Source of the DNA: Ruegeria sp. 6PALISEP08
Lineage (GTDB): Bacteria; Pseudomonadota; Alphaproteobacteria; Rhodobacterales; Rhodobacteraceae
Direction: 5' to 3'
NCBI RefSeq assembly: GCF_001238295.1
Contig: NZ_LGXZ01000001.1
Span: 248,001 to 312,000, forward strand
DNA length: 64,000 nucleotides
Below, piece by piece: positions 44,711 to 52,841 of the stretch. Numbering within the stretch: the stretch's first letter is position 1; every line of letters begins with the position of its first letter. The notes beneath the pieces are model-generated. The model saw nothing but the letters and a program-made list of their open reading frames with translations, did no database searches and had not been told where the DNA came from. The translations under genes and the position numbers were made by a program.

Positions 44711-45760
44711 ATGATGCAGATGAAGCCCTTGGGCCGTACCGGAATTATGGTGAGCGACCTGTGCCTTGGGACAATGACCTTCGGCACTCAGACATCCCAG
44801 GCGGATGCGCACAGACAGATGGACATTGCTTTGGAAGCCGGGATCAACTTTGTGGATGCAGCCGAGATGTATCCGGTGAACCCGGTCTCGAAAGAAACGA
44901 TCGGGCGCACCGAAGAAATTCTGGGCAACTGGAACGCGGCCAATGCAGCGCGGCGAGGGGATTACATTCTGGCGACCAAGCATTCCGGCGAGGGGTTGTC
45001 CTATGTGCGTGATGGTGCGCCGATAACAGGCAAGACGATCCCCGAAGCGATTGAAGGGTCGCTGAAGCGGTTGCAGACCGAGTGCATTGATCTCTATCAG
45101 TTCCATTGGCCGAACCGCGGCAGTTACATGTTCCGTCAGAACTGGGACTTTGCTCCATCCGGGCACAATACAGACGACGTTCTGGAGAATATGCAGGACT
45201 GTCTGGAGGCGCTGCAGGCACAGGTCGACAAAGGCAACATTCGAGCGTTTGGTTTGTCTAACGAAAGCGCCTGGGGCACGGCGCAATGGGTGCGTTTGGC
45301 CGAAAAGACGGGCGCGCCGCGCGTGGCGTCGGTTCAGAACGAGTATTCGCTGCTCTGCCGTCTGTTTGACACGGACATGGCCGAACTGTGTGTGCATGAA
45401 GATGTCGGCCTTATGGCGTTCTCGCCTTTGGGCACAGGGCTGCTGACAGGCAAGTATCAGCGTGGGGCGGTGCCCGACGGCTCGCGTATGTCGCTTTCGC
45501 CTGAATTGGGTGGGCGCAAGTCTGATCGGGTGTTTGATGCCGTCGCAGCCTATCTGGAAGTGGCCGCGCGACATGGATTGGATCCGACGCATATGGCCTT
45601 GGCCTGGTGTCGCACCCGGCCATTCATGATGTCGTCCATTTTTGGCGCGACCACGATTGAGCAACTTGAACATGTTTTGGCCGGTGCGGATTTGACGTTG
45701 TCAAAGGAAGTGCTGGCTGAGCTGGATGGAGCCCACAAGGCGCATCCGATGCCGTACTGA
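44711..45760 (+). CDS. Aldo/keto reductase (Tas-like)
   Basis: A 349-residue NADPH-dependent oxidoreductase with the AKR TIM-barrel. It has GRTGIMVSDLCLGTMTFG at the start, the catalytic-site segment FVDAAEMYPVNPVSKETIGRTEE, DYILATKHSG (Lys), DLYQFHWPNRG (His), and the cofactor-binding LAWCRTRPFMMSSIFGATTIEQLEHVLAG at the end. It resembles the Tas group in the AEMYP motif. The substrate is unknown. The start is the first of two adjacent ATGs after AGGAGAG. A repeat element follows the stop. Confidence 0.88.
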   Translation: MMQMKPLGRTGIMVSDLCLGTMTFGTQTSQADAHRQMDIALEAGINFVDAAEMYPVNPVSKETIGRTEEILGNWNAANAARRGDYILATKHSGEGLSYVRDGAPITGKTIPEAIEGSLKRLQTECIDLYQFHWPNRGSYMFRQNWDFAPSGHNTDDVLENMQDCLEALQAQVDKGNIRAFGLSNESAWGTAQWVRLAEKTGAPRVASVQNEYSLLCRLFDTDMAELCVHEDVGLMAFSPLGTGLLTGKYQRGAVPDGSRMSLSPELGGRKSDRVFDAVAAYLEVAARHGLDPTHMALAWCRTRPFMMSSIFGATTIEQLEHVLAGADLTLSKEVLAELDGAHKAHPMPY

Positions 45761-45765
45761 GGGAA

Positions 45766-45826
45766 GGGGGCTCTGCCCCCGTCGTGCTGCGCACGCCTCC
45801 CCCGGGATATTTTTGGCCAGATGAAG
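45766..45826 (+). repeat. Intergenic repeat, copy B
   Basis: Starts six bases after the aldo/keto reductase stop. A hairpin GGGGGC-TCT-GCCCCC (45766-45780) is followed by a second hairpin with CGTGC/GCACG and the conserved tail CTCCCCCGGGATATTTTT then GGCCAGATGAAG. It matches copy A nearly throughout except in the second hairpin, where arm bases differ but pairing is kept. Confidence 0.82.
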
Positions 45827-45836
45827 TTGGATCCCG

Positions 45837-46823
45837 TCAGTGATGGGTGGGATGCGCGCGCTCTTGTCTGAGATCGCGGGCTGACAGGCCGTGTGTGGTG
45901 CGGAAGGCGCGGGCGAAGCTGGATTGTGATGCGAAACCAGTGGCCAGCGCGACATCCATCAGGGGCATGTCTGTATCGGTGACCAGACGGCGCGCCTCGG
46001 CCAGGCGGAGTTGCAGATAATGATCCTGCGGCGTGGTGTTCAGGCGCAGGCGGAACTGTTGCTGCAAGGTGCGTGAGCTGGTGCCCAGTCGGTCTGCGAT
46101 ATAGGCAAGCGGCAAGGGGTCATCCAAAGATTCCTGCATCAGTGAGTTGGCCTTGGCGGTCAAAGCCGTGTGGCGGTGCGGCGCGCCAGTGCGGCTTTGC
46201 GGTTTGGCAGGGTCCGGCGCACCCTCATAGAGGAACAGGCCCGATACGCGTGCGGCGAAACCTGCGCCGTGACGGGCGGCGATGATGTGCAGCATCATCT
46301 CGACCGCCGGGATCGCTCCGCCCGATGTCAGCCGGGCGTCCGAGACAGTGAAGCGGTCGGGGCGTACATCCACTTCCGGGAAGCGGTCGGCGAAGTTTTC
46401 CAAGTCTTCCCAATGAGTGGTGGCAGCGTGAGCGTCGAGCAGGCCAGCCTCGGCCAGCAGCCAGGGGCCGCCATCGATGCCAGCCATCGTTGCGCCGGTG
46501 CCTGCAATGCGGCGCAGACCGGCCAGCAGGCTGGGGGTGGCGTGGCGGGCCAGTTGGAAGCCTGCGACAACGATCATCAGATCACAGTTTTGCAGCCGCG
46601 CCAGCGGAATGCCGGGCACTTGCAGGGCGCTGGTCAGCATCGCGGGTTCTGGTGTGGCGGTTACATAGTCCCAGTCAAAGGCCGGGCGGTCGGCAAGACG
46701 GTTGGCTGCACGCATCGGGTCGACGGCCGAGGCAAAGCTGAGCGTGTTGCAGTCATCAAGCACCAGCACCGCCGTTTTCAGGGCGCGATGTTCGGGTTGC
46801 AGTATGTTTTTTGCGGATTGCAT
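45837..46823 (-). CDS. cdhR: GlxA-family regulator, probable carnitine regulator CdhR
   Basis: A 328-residue AraC-type activator with an N-terminal DJ-1/PfpI-like domain (residues about 15-180) and a C-terminal double helix-turn-helix (LPLAYIADRLGTSSRTLQQQFRLRLNTTPQDHYLQLRLAEARRL and ALATGFASQSSFARAFRTTHG). In the first domain the catalytic Cys of DJ-1 is replaced (AGIDGGPWLLAEAG), as usual in GlxA regulators. It faces a carnitine-degradation operon, so it is likely CdhR. Its start is the ATG at 46823; the frame extends further upstream over the shared promoter. Confidence 0.85.
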   Translation of the reverse strand: MQSAKNILQPEHRALKTAVLVLDDCNTLSFASAVDPMRAANRLADRPAFDWDYVTATPEPAMLTSALQVPGIPLARLQNCDLMIVVAGFQLARHATPSLLAGLRRIAGTGATMAGIDGGPWLLAEAGLLDAHAATTHWEDLENFADRFPEVDVRPDRFTVSDARLTSGGAIPAVEMMLHIIAARHGAGFAARVSGLFLYEGAPDPAKPQSRTGAPHRHTALTAKANSLMQESLDDPLPLAYIADRLGTSSRTLQQQFRLRLNTTPQDHYLQLRLAEARRLVTDTDMPLMDVALATGFASQSSFARAFRTTHGLSARDLRQERAHPTHH

Positions 46824-46851
46824 CAAGTTCGATTCGCATTTTGCCAAGTTG

Positions 46852-46952
46852 TTTCCCCAAAGCTGCGCCAGAGTCGGGTACGAACGCAAATCGGAATCCG
46901 GGGAAAAGCCTGGGGAAAACTCAGGTCGAAACCGGGTATAACTTGGGGAAAA
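46852..46952. promoter_or_regulatory. GGGGAAAA repeats in the carnitine divergent promoter
   Basis: GGGGAAAA occurs at 46900-46907, 46912-46919 and 46945-46952, and its inverse TTTCCCC at 46852-46858. The last copy also serves as the ribosome-binding site of the cleavage-enzyme gene. Repeated sites between cdhR and its target genes could bind the regulator. Confidence 0.45.
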
Positions 46953-46956
46953 CACC

Positions 46957-47871
46957 ATGCCTCTGGAAATGAACCGCGACGTCTTCATCACCTGCGCCGT
47001 GACCGGCTCGGGTGGTACTCAGGATCGTAGCCCTCATGTGCCACGCTCGCCGCAGCAGATTGCCGACAGCGCGATAGCTGCCGCCAAGGCCGGGGCCGCG
47101 GTCGTACATTGCCATGTACGCGACCCCGAGACCGGCGCGCCAAGCCGCCGGTTGGATTTGTATCGCGAGGTGACGGACCGGATTCGCGACGCCGATGTGG
47201 ATGTTGTTCTGAACCTGACGGCTGGAATGGGCGGGGACATTGTCTTTGGCGGCGTCGAAAGCCCATTCCCGGTGAACGAGGCCGGAACCGACATGATCGG
47301 CGCGTCGGAGCGTGTGGCGCATATTGCCGAATGTCTGCCCGAGATCTGCACACTGGATTGCGGCACCATGAACTTTGCCGAGGCCGACTATGTCATGACC
47401 AACACCCCCGGTGCGCTGCGCGCCATGGGACAGATGATGACGGATATGGGTGTTAAGCCCGAGATCGAAGCCTTTGACACCGGGCATCTGTGGTTTGCCA
47501 AGCAATTGGTGAAAGAAGGGATTTTGGAACCCAATGCTCTGGTCCAGCTGTGCATGGGCGTACCGTGGGGCGCGCCGGACGATCTGAATACCTTCATGGC
47601 GATGGTCAACAATGTGCCTGACGATTGGACGTTCAGCGCATTCGCGCTGGGTCGCAACCAGATGGCCTATGTGGGGGCATCGGTGCTGGCGGGCGGCAAC
47701 GTGCGTGTCGGGCTCGAAGACAACCTGTGGCTGGGCAAGGGCGAATTGGCCGAGAACTGGCAACTGGTCGAACGGGCGGGGACCATCATTGAGAATATGG
47801 GCGCGCGAGTCATAGGGCCGCAAGAGGTGCGCGAGAAACTGGGGCTGGTGAAACGCGCGCCAAAGGGCTGA
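46957..47871 (+). CDS. cdhC: 3-dehydrocarnitine cleavage enzyme (BKACE/DUF849)
   Basis: A beta-keto acid cleavage enzyme that reacts 3-dehydrocarnitine with acetyl-CoA to give glycine betaine-CoA and acetoacetate. The 304-residue TIM barrel binds zinc through HCH at residues 51-53 (GAAVVHCHVRDPETGAPSRR), with NLTAGMGGD, TLDCGTMNF, EAFDTGHLWFA and GLEDNLWLGKGELA. These are general family marks; the substrate call rests on the regulator and the dehydrogenase-thioesterase next door. It starts the operon facing cdhR. Confidence 0.85.
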   Translation: MPLEMNRDVFITCAVTGSGGTQDRSPHVPRSPQQIADSAIAAAKAGAAVVHCHVRDPETGAPSRRLDLYREVTDRIRDADVDVVLNLTAGMGGDIVFGGVESPFPVNEAGTDMIGASERVAHIAECLPEICTLDCGTMNFAEADYVMTNTPGALRAMGQMMTDMGVKPEIEAFDTGHLWFAKQLVKEGILEPNALVQLCMGVPWGAPDDLNTFMAMVNNVPDDWTFSAFALGRNQMAYVGASVLAGGNVRVGLEDNLWLGKGELAENWQLVERAGTIIENMGARVIGPQEVREKLGLVKRAPKG

Positions 47872-47932
47872 TCTGCTTGCGTCGGGTGACAAAATCGGAA
47901 AGCTCAGGGGTGTCAGCAGAAGGATGATAACC

Positions 47933-48250
47933 ATGCGGGCGGTTGTTGTAACATGCGCGGCCATTATGGCGGTATGCCTGCCCCGAGAAGGGGCGGCACA
48001 ACCCACAGAGGACGCCTCAGCCCGTCAGGAGTGCGAAGCCAAGGGGGGACGCTATGAGGTAGGCGGGCGGATCCAGCAGTTTATCTGCTTTGAACCCTTG
48101 CCCGACGCCGGAGCGTCCTGCGAAAAAGCCTCCGATTGTGCAGGGTTCTGCCTATCGGACACCAAACAATGCAGTGCCATCACGCCAAAATTCGGATGCA
48201 CCGCGCATCTGGACGAGGCGGGTCAGGCGCAAGTGATCTGTATCGATTAG
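47933..48250 (+). CDS. Small exported Cys-rich protein in the carnitine locus
   Basis: A 105-residue protein of unknown function with signal peptide MRAVVVTCAAIMAVCLPREGAA. The mature part holds eight Cys (ECEAKGG, FICFEP, SCEKASDCAGFCLSDTKQCS, FGCTAHL and VICID), a small disulfide-rich domain. The block CEKASDCAGFCLSDTKQC resembles cysteine-knot-like motifs, but I name no family. AGAAGGA precedes the ATG at 47933. It lies between cdhC and cdhA on the same strand with short gaps, so it is probably in the same transcript. Confidence 0.65.
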   Translation: MRAVVVTCAAIMAVCLPREGAAQPTEDASARQECEAKGGRYEVGGRIQQFICFEPLPDAGASCEKASDCAGFCLSDTKQCSAITPKFGCTAHLDEAGQAQVICID

Positions 48251-48258
48251 AGGACGAC

Positions 48259-49725
48259 ATGACAAAGACGGCAGCAATCATCGGGGGTGGGGTTATCGGC
48301 GGCGGATGGGCCGCGCGGTTCCTGCTGAATGGCTGGGACGTACGGGTGTTCGACCCGGACCCAGAAGCAGAACGCAAAATCGGTGAAGTCCTGGATAATG
48401 CGCGGCGGTCTCTGCCGGGCCTGAGCGACGTGCCGTTGCCGCCCGAAGGCGCGCTGAGCTTTCACGACGACATGGCCGACGCGGTACAGGGTGCAACGTG
48501 GATTCAGGAAAGTGTGCCCGAGCGGCTGGATCTTAAGGTGAAGGTCTACAAGGGCTTGCAGGAGGCTTGTGATCCGGGCGCAATTATCGGGTCCTCAACC
48601 AGCGGTTTCAAGCCGTCCGAGTTGCAGGAGGGCGCGCTGCGGCCTGAACAGATCGTTGTGACGCATCCGTTCAATCCGGTCTACCTGTTGCCACTGATCG
48701 AGCTGGTTCCAACCGACAAGAACGCGCCCGAGATGGTCGAGCTGGCGCAGGAACTGCTTAAATCGGTCGGATTTTTCCCTCTGCACATCAAAAAAGAGAT
48801 CGACGCGCATATCGCCGACCGTTTTCTGGAAGCCGTCTGGCGTGAGGCACTGTGGCTGGTCAAGGACGGCATCGCGACTACGGAAGAGGTGGATGAGGCG
48901 ATCCGCATGGGCTTTGGCATCCGTTGGGCGCAGATGGGCCTGTTTGAGACCTATCGCGTTGCCGGTGGTGAGGCCGGGATGCGGCATTTTATGGCGCAGT
49001 TCGGTCCGGCACTGAAATGGCCGTGGACCAAGCTGATGGATGTGCCCGAATTCACCGACGAGCTGGTCGACATGATCGCCGATCAGTCGGATGCACAATC
49101 GGGAATGCATTCGATCCGCGAGTTGGAGCGCATTCGCGACAACAACCTTGTGGGCATGATGCGGGCACTCAAGGCGCAGAATTATGGGGCGGGCGCGGTG
49201 CTGAACCAGCATGATGCGCTGCTGAAACCGGGTGCCTTGCCAACGCTGGATCAGGCGGATCTGAGTCAGCCAATCCTGACCCTGTCCCGAGCCGTCCCGT
49301 TAGATTGGACGGACTACAATGGCCACATGAATGAGGCCAGGTATCTGGAAGCCTTTGCCGCAGCGACCGACCGATTCATGGAGATCATCGGATGCGATAT
49401 GGAGTACATATCGTCGGGCGGCAGCTATTTCACCGCAGAAAACCACATTCGTTACATCGACGAGGTCAATGCGGGTGCAAAGATCGAGGTGCGCACGCAG
49501 ATGCTGCTGGGGCAGGGCAAGAAGCTGCACGTGTTCCATAGCATGTATGAAGGCGACAAGTTGCTGGCCACGGGCGAAAGCTTCTTGCTGCACGTCAGTC
49601 TCGAGACGCGCCGACCGAGTCCTCCGTCTCCTGAGATTGAGGCGGCGATGGCGCGGATTGCCGAGGCTCAGTCCGCGTTGCCTTACCCAGAAGGCGCGGG
49701 GGCCGGTATTCGGAAGCCGTCATGA
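48259..49725 (+). CDS. cdhA: L-carnitine 3-dehydrogenase / thioesterase fusion
   Basis: A 488-residue two-part enzyme. Residues 1 to about 320 are an NAD-dependent 3-hydroxyacyl-CoA-dehydrogenase-like carnitine dehydrogenase: IIGGGVIGGGWAARFLLNG binds NAD, and SSTSGFKPSELQ, VTHPFNPVYLLPLIELVP and GFGIRWAQMGLFETYRVAGG follow. From about residue 350 comes a hotdog thioesterase: LSRAVPLDWTDYNGHMNEARYLEAF. Together they oxidise carnitine and hydrolyse the betainyl-CoA made by the cleavage enzyme (CdhB role). AGAGGA precedes the ATG at 48259. Confidence 0.9.
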   Translation: MTKTAAIIGGGVIGGGWAARFLLNGWDVRVFDPDPEAERKIGEVLDNARRSLPGLSDVPLPPEGALSFHDDMADAVQGATWIQESVPERLDLKVKVYKGLQEACDPGAIIGSSTSGFKPSELQEGALRPEQIVVTHPFNPVYLLPLIELVPTDKNAPEMVELAQELLKSVGFFPLHIKKEIDAHIADRFLEAVWREALWLVKDGIATTEEVDEAIRMGFGIRWAQMGLFETYRVAGGEAGMRHFMAQFGPALKWPWTKLMDVPEFTDELVDMIADQSDAQSGMHSIRELERIRDNNLVGMMRALKAQNYGAGAVLNQHDALLKPGALPTLDQADLSQPILTLSRAVPLDWTDYNGHMNEARYLEAFAAATDRFMEIIGCDMEYISSGGSYFTAENHIRYIDEVNAGAKIEVRTQMLLGQGKKLHVFHSMYEGDKLLATGESFLLHVSLETRRPSPPSPEIEAAMARIAEAQSALPYPEGAGAGIRKPS

Positions 49726-50480
49726 ACCGAAGGGTTCTGGTGACGGCTGGTGCGTCCGGTGTCGGTTGTGCCATGGCGCAGGCATTTGACGCTGCTGGAT
49801 ATGAGGTCTGGGTCACGGATATCGATCAGGCCGCGCTAAGTTCTGTGCCTGGTCACTGGACGACACATTCCGCCAATGCCTCGGATGAGGCTGATATGCG
49901 CGGTGTCTTTGATGCTGTTTCAGAGGCAGGCGGGTTGGATACCCTGTGTGCCAATGCCGGAATTGCGGGGCCAACAGATGCAATCGAAGACATCGACCTG
50001 ACCGCATGGCGGGCCTGTATTGCGGTCAATCTGGACGGAGCGTTTCTGGCCGCCAAATATGCCGCGCCTTTGATGAAATCGGCACGCTCGGGCAGCATCA
50101 TCCTGACCTCGTCGACGGCAGGTCAGTACGGCTATCCGTTCCGCGCGCCGTATGCTTCGGCAAAATGGGCGGTGATTGGCTTAATGAAAACGCTTGCCAT
50201 GGAGCTGGGTCCACATGGCATACGCGCAAACGCTATCTGCCCGGGCGCAGTGGAAGGCCCGCGCATGGAGGGTGTTCTGGCCCGTGAGGCAGAGGCCAAA
50301 GGCATGAGCCGCGAAGCCGTGTACCAAGGCTATGCCTCGGGCACGTCCATGGGGCGCTTTGTCGAGGCGCAGGACATCGCCAATATGGCCGTTTTCCTGG
50401 CGTCCGACGCGGCGCGGCTGGTGTCGGGTCAGGTCATCGCGGTGGACGGCCATACGGTCAATCCTGACCCGAAGCTGTAA
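49722..50480 (+). CDS. SDR oxidoreductase in the carnitine operon
   Basis: A 252-residue short-chain dehydrogenase. The NAD site is TAGASGVG (residues 8-15), then NAGIAGP, the catalytic SSTAGQYGYPFRAPYASAKWAV (Ser, Tyr, Lys) and ICPGAVEGPRMEGVL. Its start overlaps the end of the carnitine dehydrogenase (ATGA), so it is co-translated with it. A role as D-carnitine dehydrogenase or reductase of a pathway intermediate is possible but only a guess from context. Confidence 0.82.
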   Translation: MNRRVLVTAGASGVGCAMAQAFDAAGYEVWVTDIDQAALSSVPGHWTTHSANASDEADMRGVFDAVSEAGGLDTLCANAGIAGPTDAIEDIDLTAWRACIAVNLDGAFLAAKYAAPLMKSARSGSIILTSSTAGQYGYPFRAPYASAKWAVIGLMKTLAMELGPHGIRANAICPGAVEGPRMEGVLAREAEAKGMSREAVYQGYASGTSMGRFVEAQDIANMAVFLASDAARLVSGQVIAVDGHTVNPDPKL

Positions 50481-50481
50481 T

Positions 50482-50664
50482 CTAACCCTGGTTTGGCCCT
50501 CTAATCTGGCGGATGGACTGGCGGACCGCCTGCCAGTCCTGTGCTTCCTGCTGGTTTCCGGCTGCCTCGCATTCGCGCATTTTCTGCGCAGCTTCCGCCT
50601 CGGCGCGGTCTCCGTGAGCGGCATAAAGGGCACGTGCGTATTGAGCCGTTTGTATTGCGTCCAT
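50482..50664 (-). CDS. Small hypothetical protein
   Basis: A 60-residue, Gln- and Ala-rich helical protein (DAIQTAQYARALYAAHGDRAEAEAAQKMRECEAAGNQQEAQDWQAVRQSIRQIR in outline, residues 2-55). It has a GGAGG nine bases before the ATG at 50664 and ends two bases from the SDR stop. A longer start at 50712 is less likely. It resembles small roseobacter proteins without known function. Confidence 0.6.
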   Translation of the reverse strand: MDAIQTAQYARALYAAHGDRAEAEAAQKMRECEAAGNQQEAQDWQAVRQSIRQIRGPNQG

Positions 50665-50743
50665 TCCTGTGGTCCTCCGTCTGTGATCGGAATGCCCGAA
50701 GGTTCGCGCCAAGGGACAATAGCACAGTATCGACCAGCCTGCA

Positions 50744-51613
50744 TCAAGTGCCTTCGGAAATCCCGGATCTGAGCTGTCGCAGGTGGTTGGGAAAGTTCCG
50801 GGCGGTCACGTCGGCTTCGCGTACAAGCGTGTCGAAGTGGCGGGTAAAAGTTTCGATTCGGTCCCGGTCGCGGAACGCCATATAGTGACTGCCCGCGTAA
50901 AACACGCAAAGCAGGGGGCCGAAAACCGTCACCGGAGCGCAATAAAGCCGTTTGGCATCGAACAGATAGATACGCATTCTGGGGTAAAGCTGATCACATA
51001 ATGCAAGCAGGCGGTCGATCTGTTCCAGCCGCACCTGCGGGCTGAGGCCGTGATAATACCCTGTGGCGCTTGCAAAGCTCTCGATCTCGAACAGGGGCAT
51101 GGCGATTTCATAGTCCGATTGCGCACTGCGCATCCAGGTCAACCTGTCCTCGGACGCGCCGATGGCCTGATCCGACGTTCGCCCCAGATGCGGGGCATAT
51201 TCCCATTCCAGCACGGCACGGGTCTTGAGCATGTCAGGCAGTTTGGCCGGGACATAGCGAATCTTGTAGCCAGCGGCCTCTTTGTGCCACTCGAAGATCC
51301 GTTCATCGACCAGCGCGCGAGGGGCTTTGGTAAAGGTCAGAGAGCCGGCCAGAATCTCGGCTGCGCTTTCAGGCCTGTCGGAAAGGCTCAGCAACCAGTC
51401 GGCGGATACGCCGAGCGCGGTCGCACATCCCCCGACCACATGCGCGTTGGGCAGGCGCGCGCCATGCCCGGTCAAAAGCTGCGATACGGTCGAGCGGTCC
51501 ACACCGATGTCACGCGCAAGCGCGCTTTGGGTGACGTTGCGCATTTCCATCGCACGGGCAAGGCGTTGTCGAAACTGCGCGGCGCGGTCTCTTTTGTCTA
51601 CTTTATTCTGCAT
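50744..51613 (-). CDS. XRE family transcriptional regulator
   Basis: A 289-residue protein. Residues 12-75 form an HTH_3/XRE domain (QRLARAMEMRNVTQSALARDIGVDRSTVSQLLTGHG). The larger C-terminal part has no motif I recognise and probably senses a ligand. Overlapping sequence features (LCDQLYPRMRIYLFDAKRLYCAPVTVFGPLL) suggest an alpha/beta fold. It is divergent from the DUF2061-desaturase genes, and a perfect dyad sits just before its ATG, so it may control them and itself. Confidence 0.78.
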   Translation of the reverse strand: MQNKVDKRDRAAQFRQRLARAMEMRNVTQSALARDIGVDRSTVSQLLTGHGARLPNAHVVGGCATALGVSADWLLSLSDRPESAAEILAGSLTFTKAPRALVDERIFEWHKEAAGYKIRYVPAKLPDMLKTRAVLEWEYAPHLGRTSDQAIGASEDRLTWMRSAQSDYEIAMPLFEIESFASATGYYHGLSPQVRLEQIDRLLALCDQLYPRMRIYLFDAKRLYCAPVTVFGPLLCVFYAGSHYMAFRDRDRIETFTRHFDTLVREADVTARNFPNHLRQLRSGISEGT

Positions 51614-51617
51614 GTGG

Positions 51618-51629
51618 TGATAAATATCA
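51618..51629. promoter_or_regulatory. Dyad upstream of the XRE gene
   Basis: TGATA, AA, TATCA: a perfect palindrome four bases upstream of the XRE start codon. The surrounding 100 bases are AT-rich, fitting a divergent promoter with an autoregulatory operator. Confidence 0.4.
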
Positions 51630-51721
51630 TAGTTGCTGAATTTTGTTAATCATATTCGGAATTTCCACCATGACCATCGAACTGTAACCCTTTGAAAAAA
51701 GCAAAAAGACTGAGGGTCGGA

Positions 51722-51925
51722 ATGGAAACTCGACAAAGATCTGTCGTGAAAGCAATCGTTTGGAATGTCATGGGGCTTGTCACCATGACTGTGGTGGGGC
51801 TGATTGCAACGGGCTCGGCCACTGTGGGCGGGGCGGTGGCGGTGGTGAACACGGCCATTGGCCTGACCATGTACCTGATCTACGAGCGGGTTTGGGCAGG
51901 CATCTCGTGGGGGCGCAATGGCTGA
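51722..51925 (+). CDS. DUF2061 membrane protein
   Basis: A 67-residue protein with two membrane helices (AIVWNVMGLVTMTVVGLIATG and VGGAVAVVNTAIGLTMYLIYERVW), the DUF2061 pattern RQRSVVKAIVWN at the start and YERVWAGISWGR at the end. Function unknown. The ATG at 51722 follows GAGGG; a TTG at 51692 is also in frame. It overlaps the desaturase start by eight bases, so the two are coupled. Confidence 0.83.
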   Translation: METRQRSVVKAIVWNVMGLVTMTVVGLIATGSATVGGAVAVVNTAIGLTMYLIYERVWAGISWGRNG

Positions 51926-52820
51926 GCGCCCCACATCCCAACCCCCTGAATGGGGCACGTTTTTCCTGATCATTGCCTGTTATTCGGCGTGGATTGCCGG
52001 GCTGTTCTGGCTGGCGAGCGTGTCGGTGTGGCTGGCCGTGCCAGCCCTGGCTGTTGTCGCCGCATTGCATTCGTCACTGACGCATGAGGCCCTGCACGGT
52101 CACCCGTTTCGCACAAAATGGATTAACGAGGCGCTTTTGGCGCTGCCGCTCACGCTGTTCATCCCGTTTAATCGTTTTCGGGATCTGCATCTGGCGCATC
52201 ATCAGGATGCCGCGCTGACCGATCCGTATGACGACCCGGAATCGAACTATCTTGACCCCAAGGTCTGGTCGAAATTATCGCGTGGCGTACAGCTGCTTCT
52301 GACACTGAACAACGCGCTTCTTGGGCGCATGATATTGGGCCCGGCCATCGGGCAGGTTCTGTTTCTGCGTGACGAATGGCGTGGATTGCGGCACTGGGAC
52401 AAAGACATCCTGCTGGCCTGGGCTTTGCACCTGCCGGGTGTTGCGGTGGTGCTGTGGGTGGTTGCGCAGTCGGCGCTGCCGGCCTGGGCCTATCTTATCT
52501 CGGCCTATCTAGGGCTGTCTCTATTGAAAATACGCACCTTTCTGGAGCACCGCGCGCATGAGAAGTCACGGGCGCGCACGGTCATCATCGAAGATCGGGG
52601 GCCGCTGGCTTTATTGTTTCTGAACAATAACCTGCACGTGGTTCATCACATGAACCCCAACGCCCCCTGGTATCACTTGCCGCAACTGTACCGGGACGGC
52701 AGAGACAGGTATCTGGCCTGTAATGAGGCATACGTATACCGGTCTTATGCGCAGATTTTCCGGCAGTACTTATGGCGCGCGAAAGACCCTGTGCCGCATC
52801 CGCTCTGGCCAAAGTCCTGA
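51918..52820 (+). CDS. Membrane fatty acid desaturase-family protein
   Basis: A 300-residue membrane di-iron enzyme. It has the three histidine boxes HEALHGH (56-62), HLAHH (91-95) and HVVHHMNP (240-247), plus a HRAH at 211-214. Hydrophobic helices flank them. Family members put double bonds or hydroxyl groups in fatty acyl chains, sterols or carotenoids; the substrate here is unknown. The gene overlaps the DUF2061 gene and lies opposite the XRE regulator. Confidence 0.87.
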   Translation: MAERPTSQPPEWGTFFLIIACYSAWIAGLFWLASVSVWLAVPALAVVAALHSSLTHEALHGHPFRTKWINEALLALPLTLFIPFNRFRDLHLAHHQDAALTDPYDDPESNYLDPKVWSKLSRGVQLLLTLNNALLGRMILGPAIGQVLFLRDEWRGLRHWDKDILLAWALHLPGVAVVLWVVAQSALPAWAYLISAYLGLSLLKIRTFLEHRAHEKSRARTVIIEDRGPLALLFLNNNLHVVHHMNPNAPWYHLPQLYRDGRDRYLACNEAYVYRSYAQIFRQYLWRAKDPVPHPLWPKS

Positions 52821-52841
52821 TTTGACGACACAACGGGTGAC

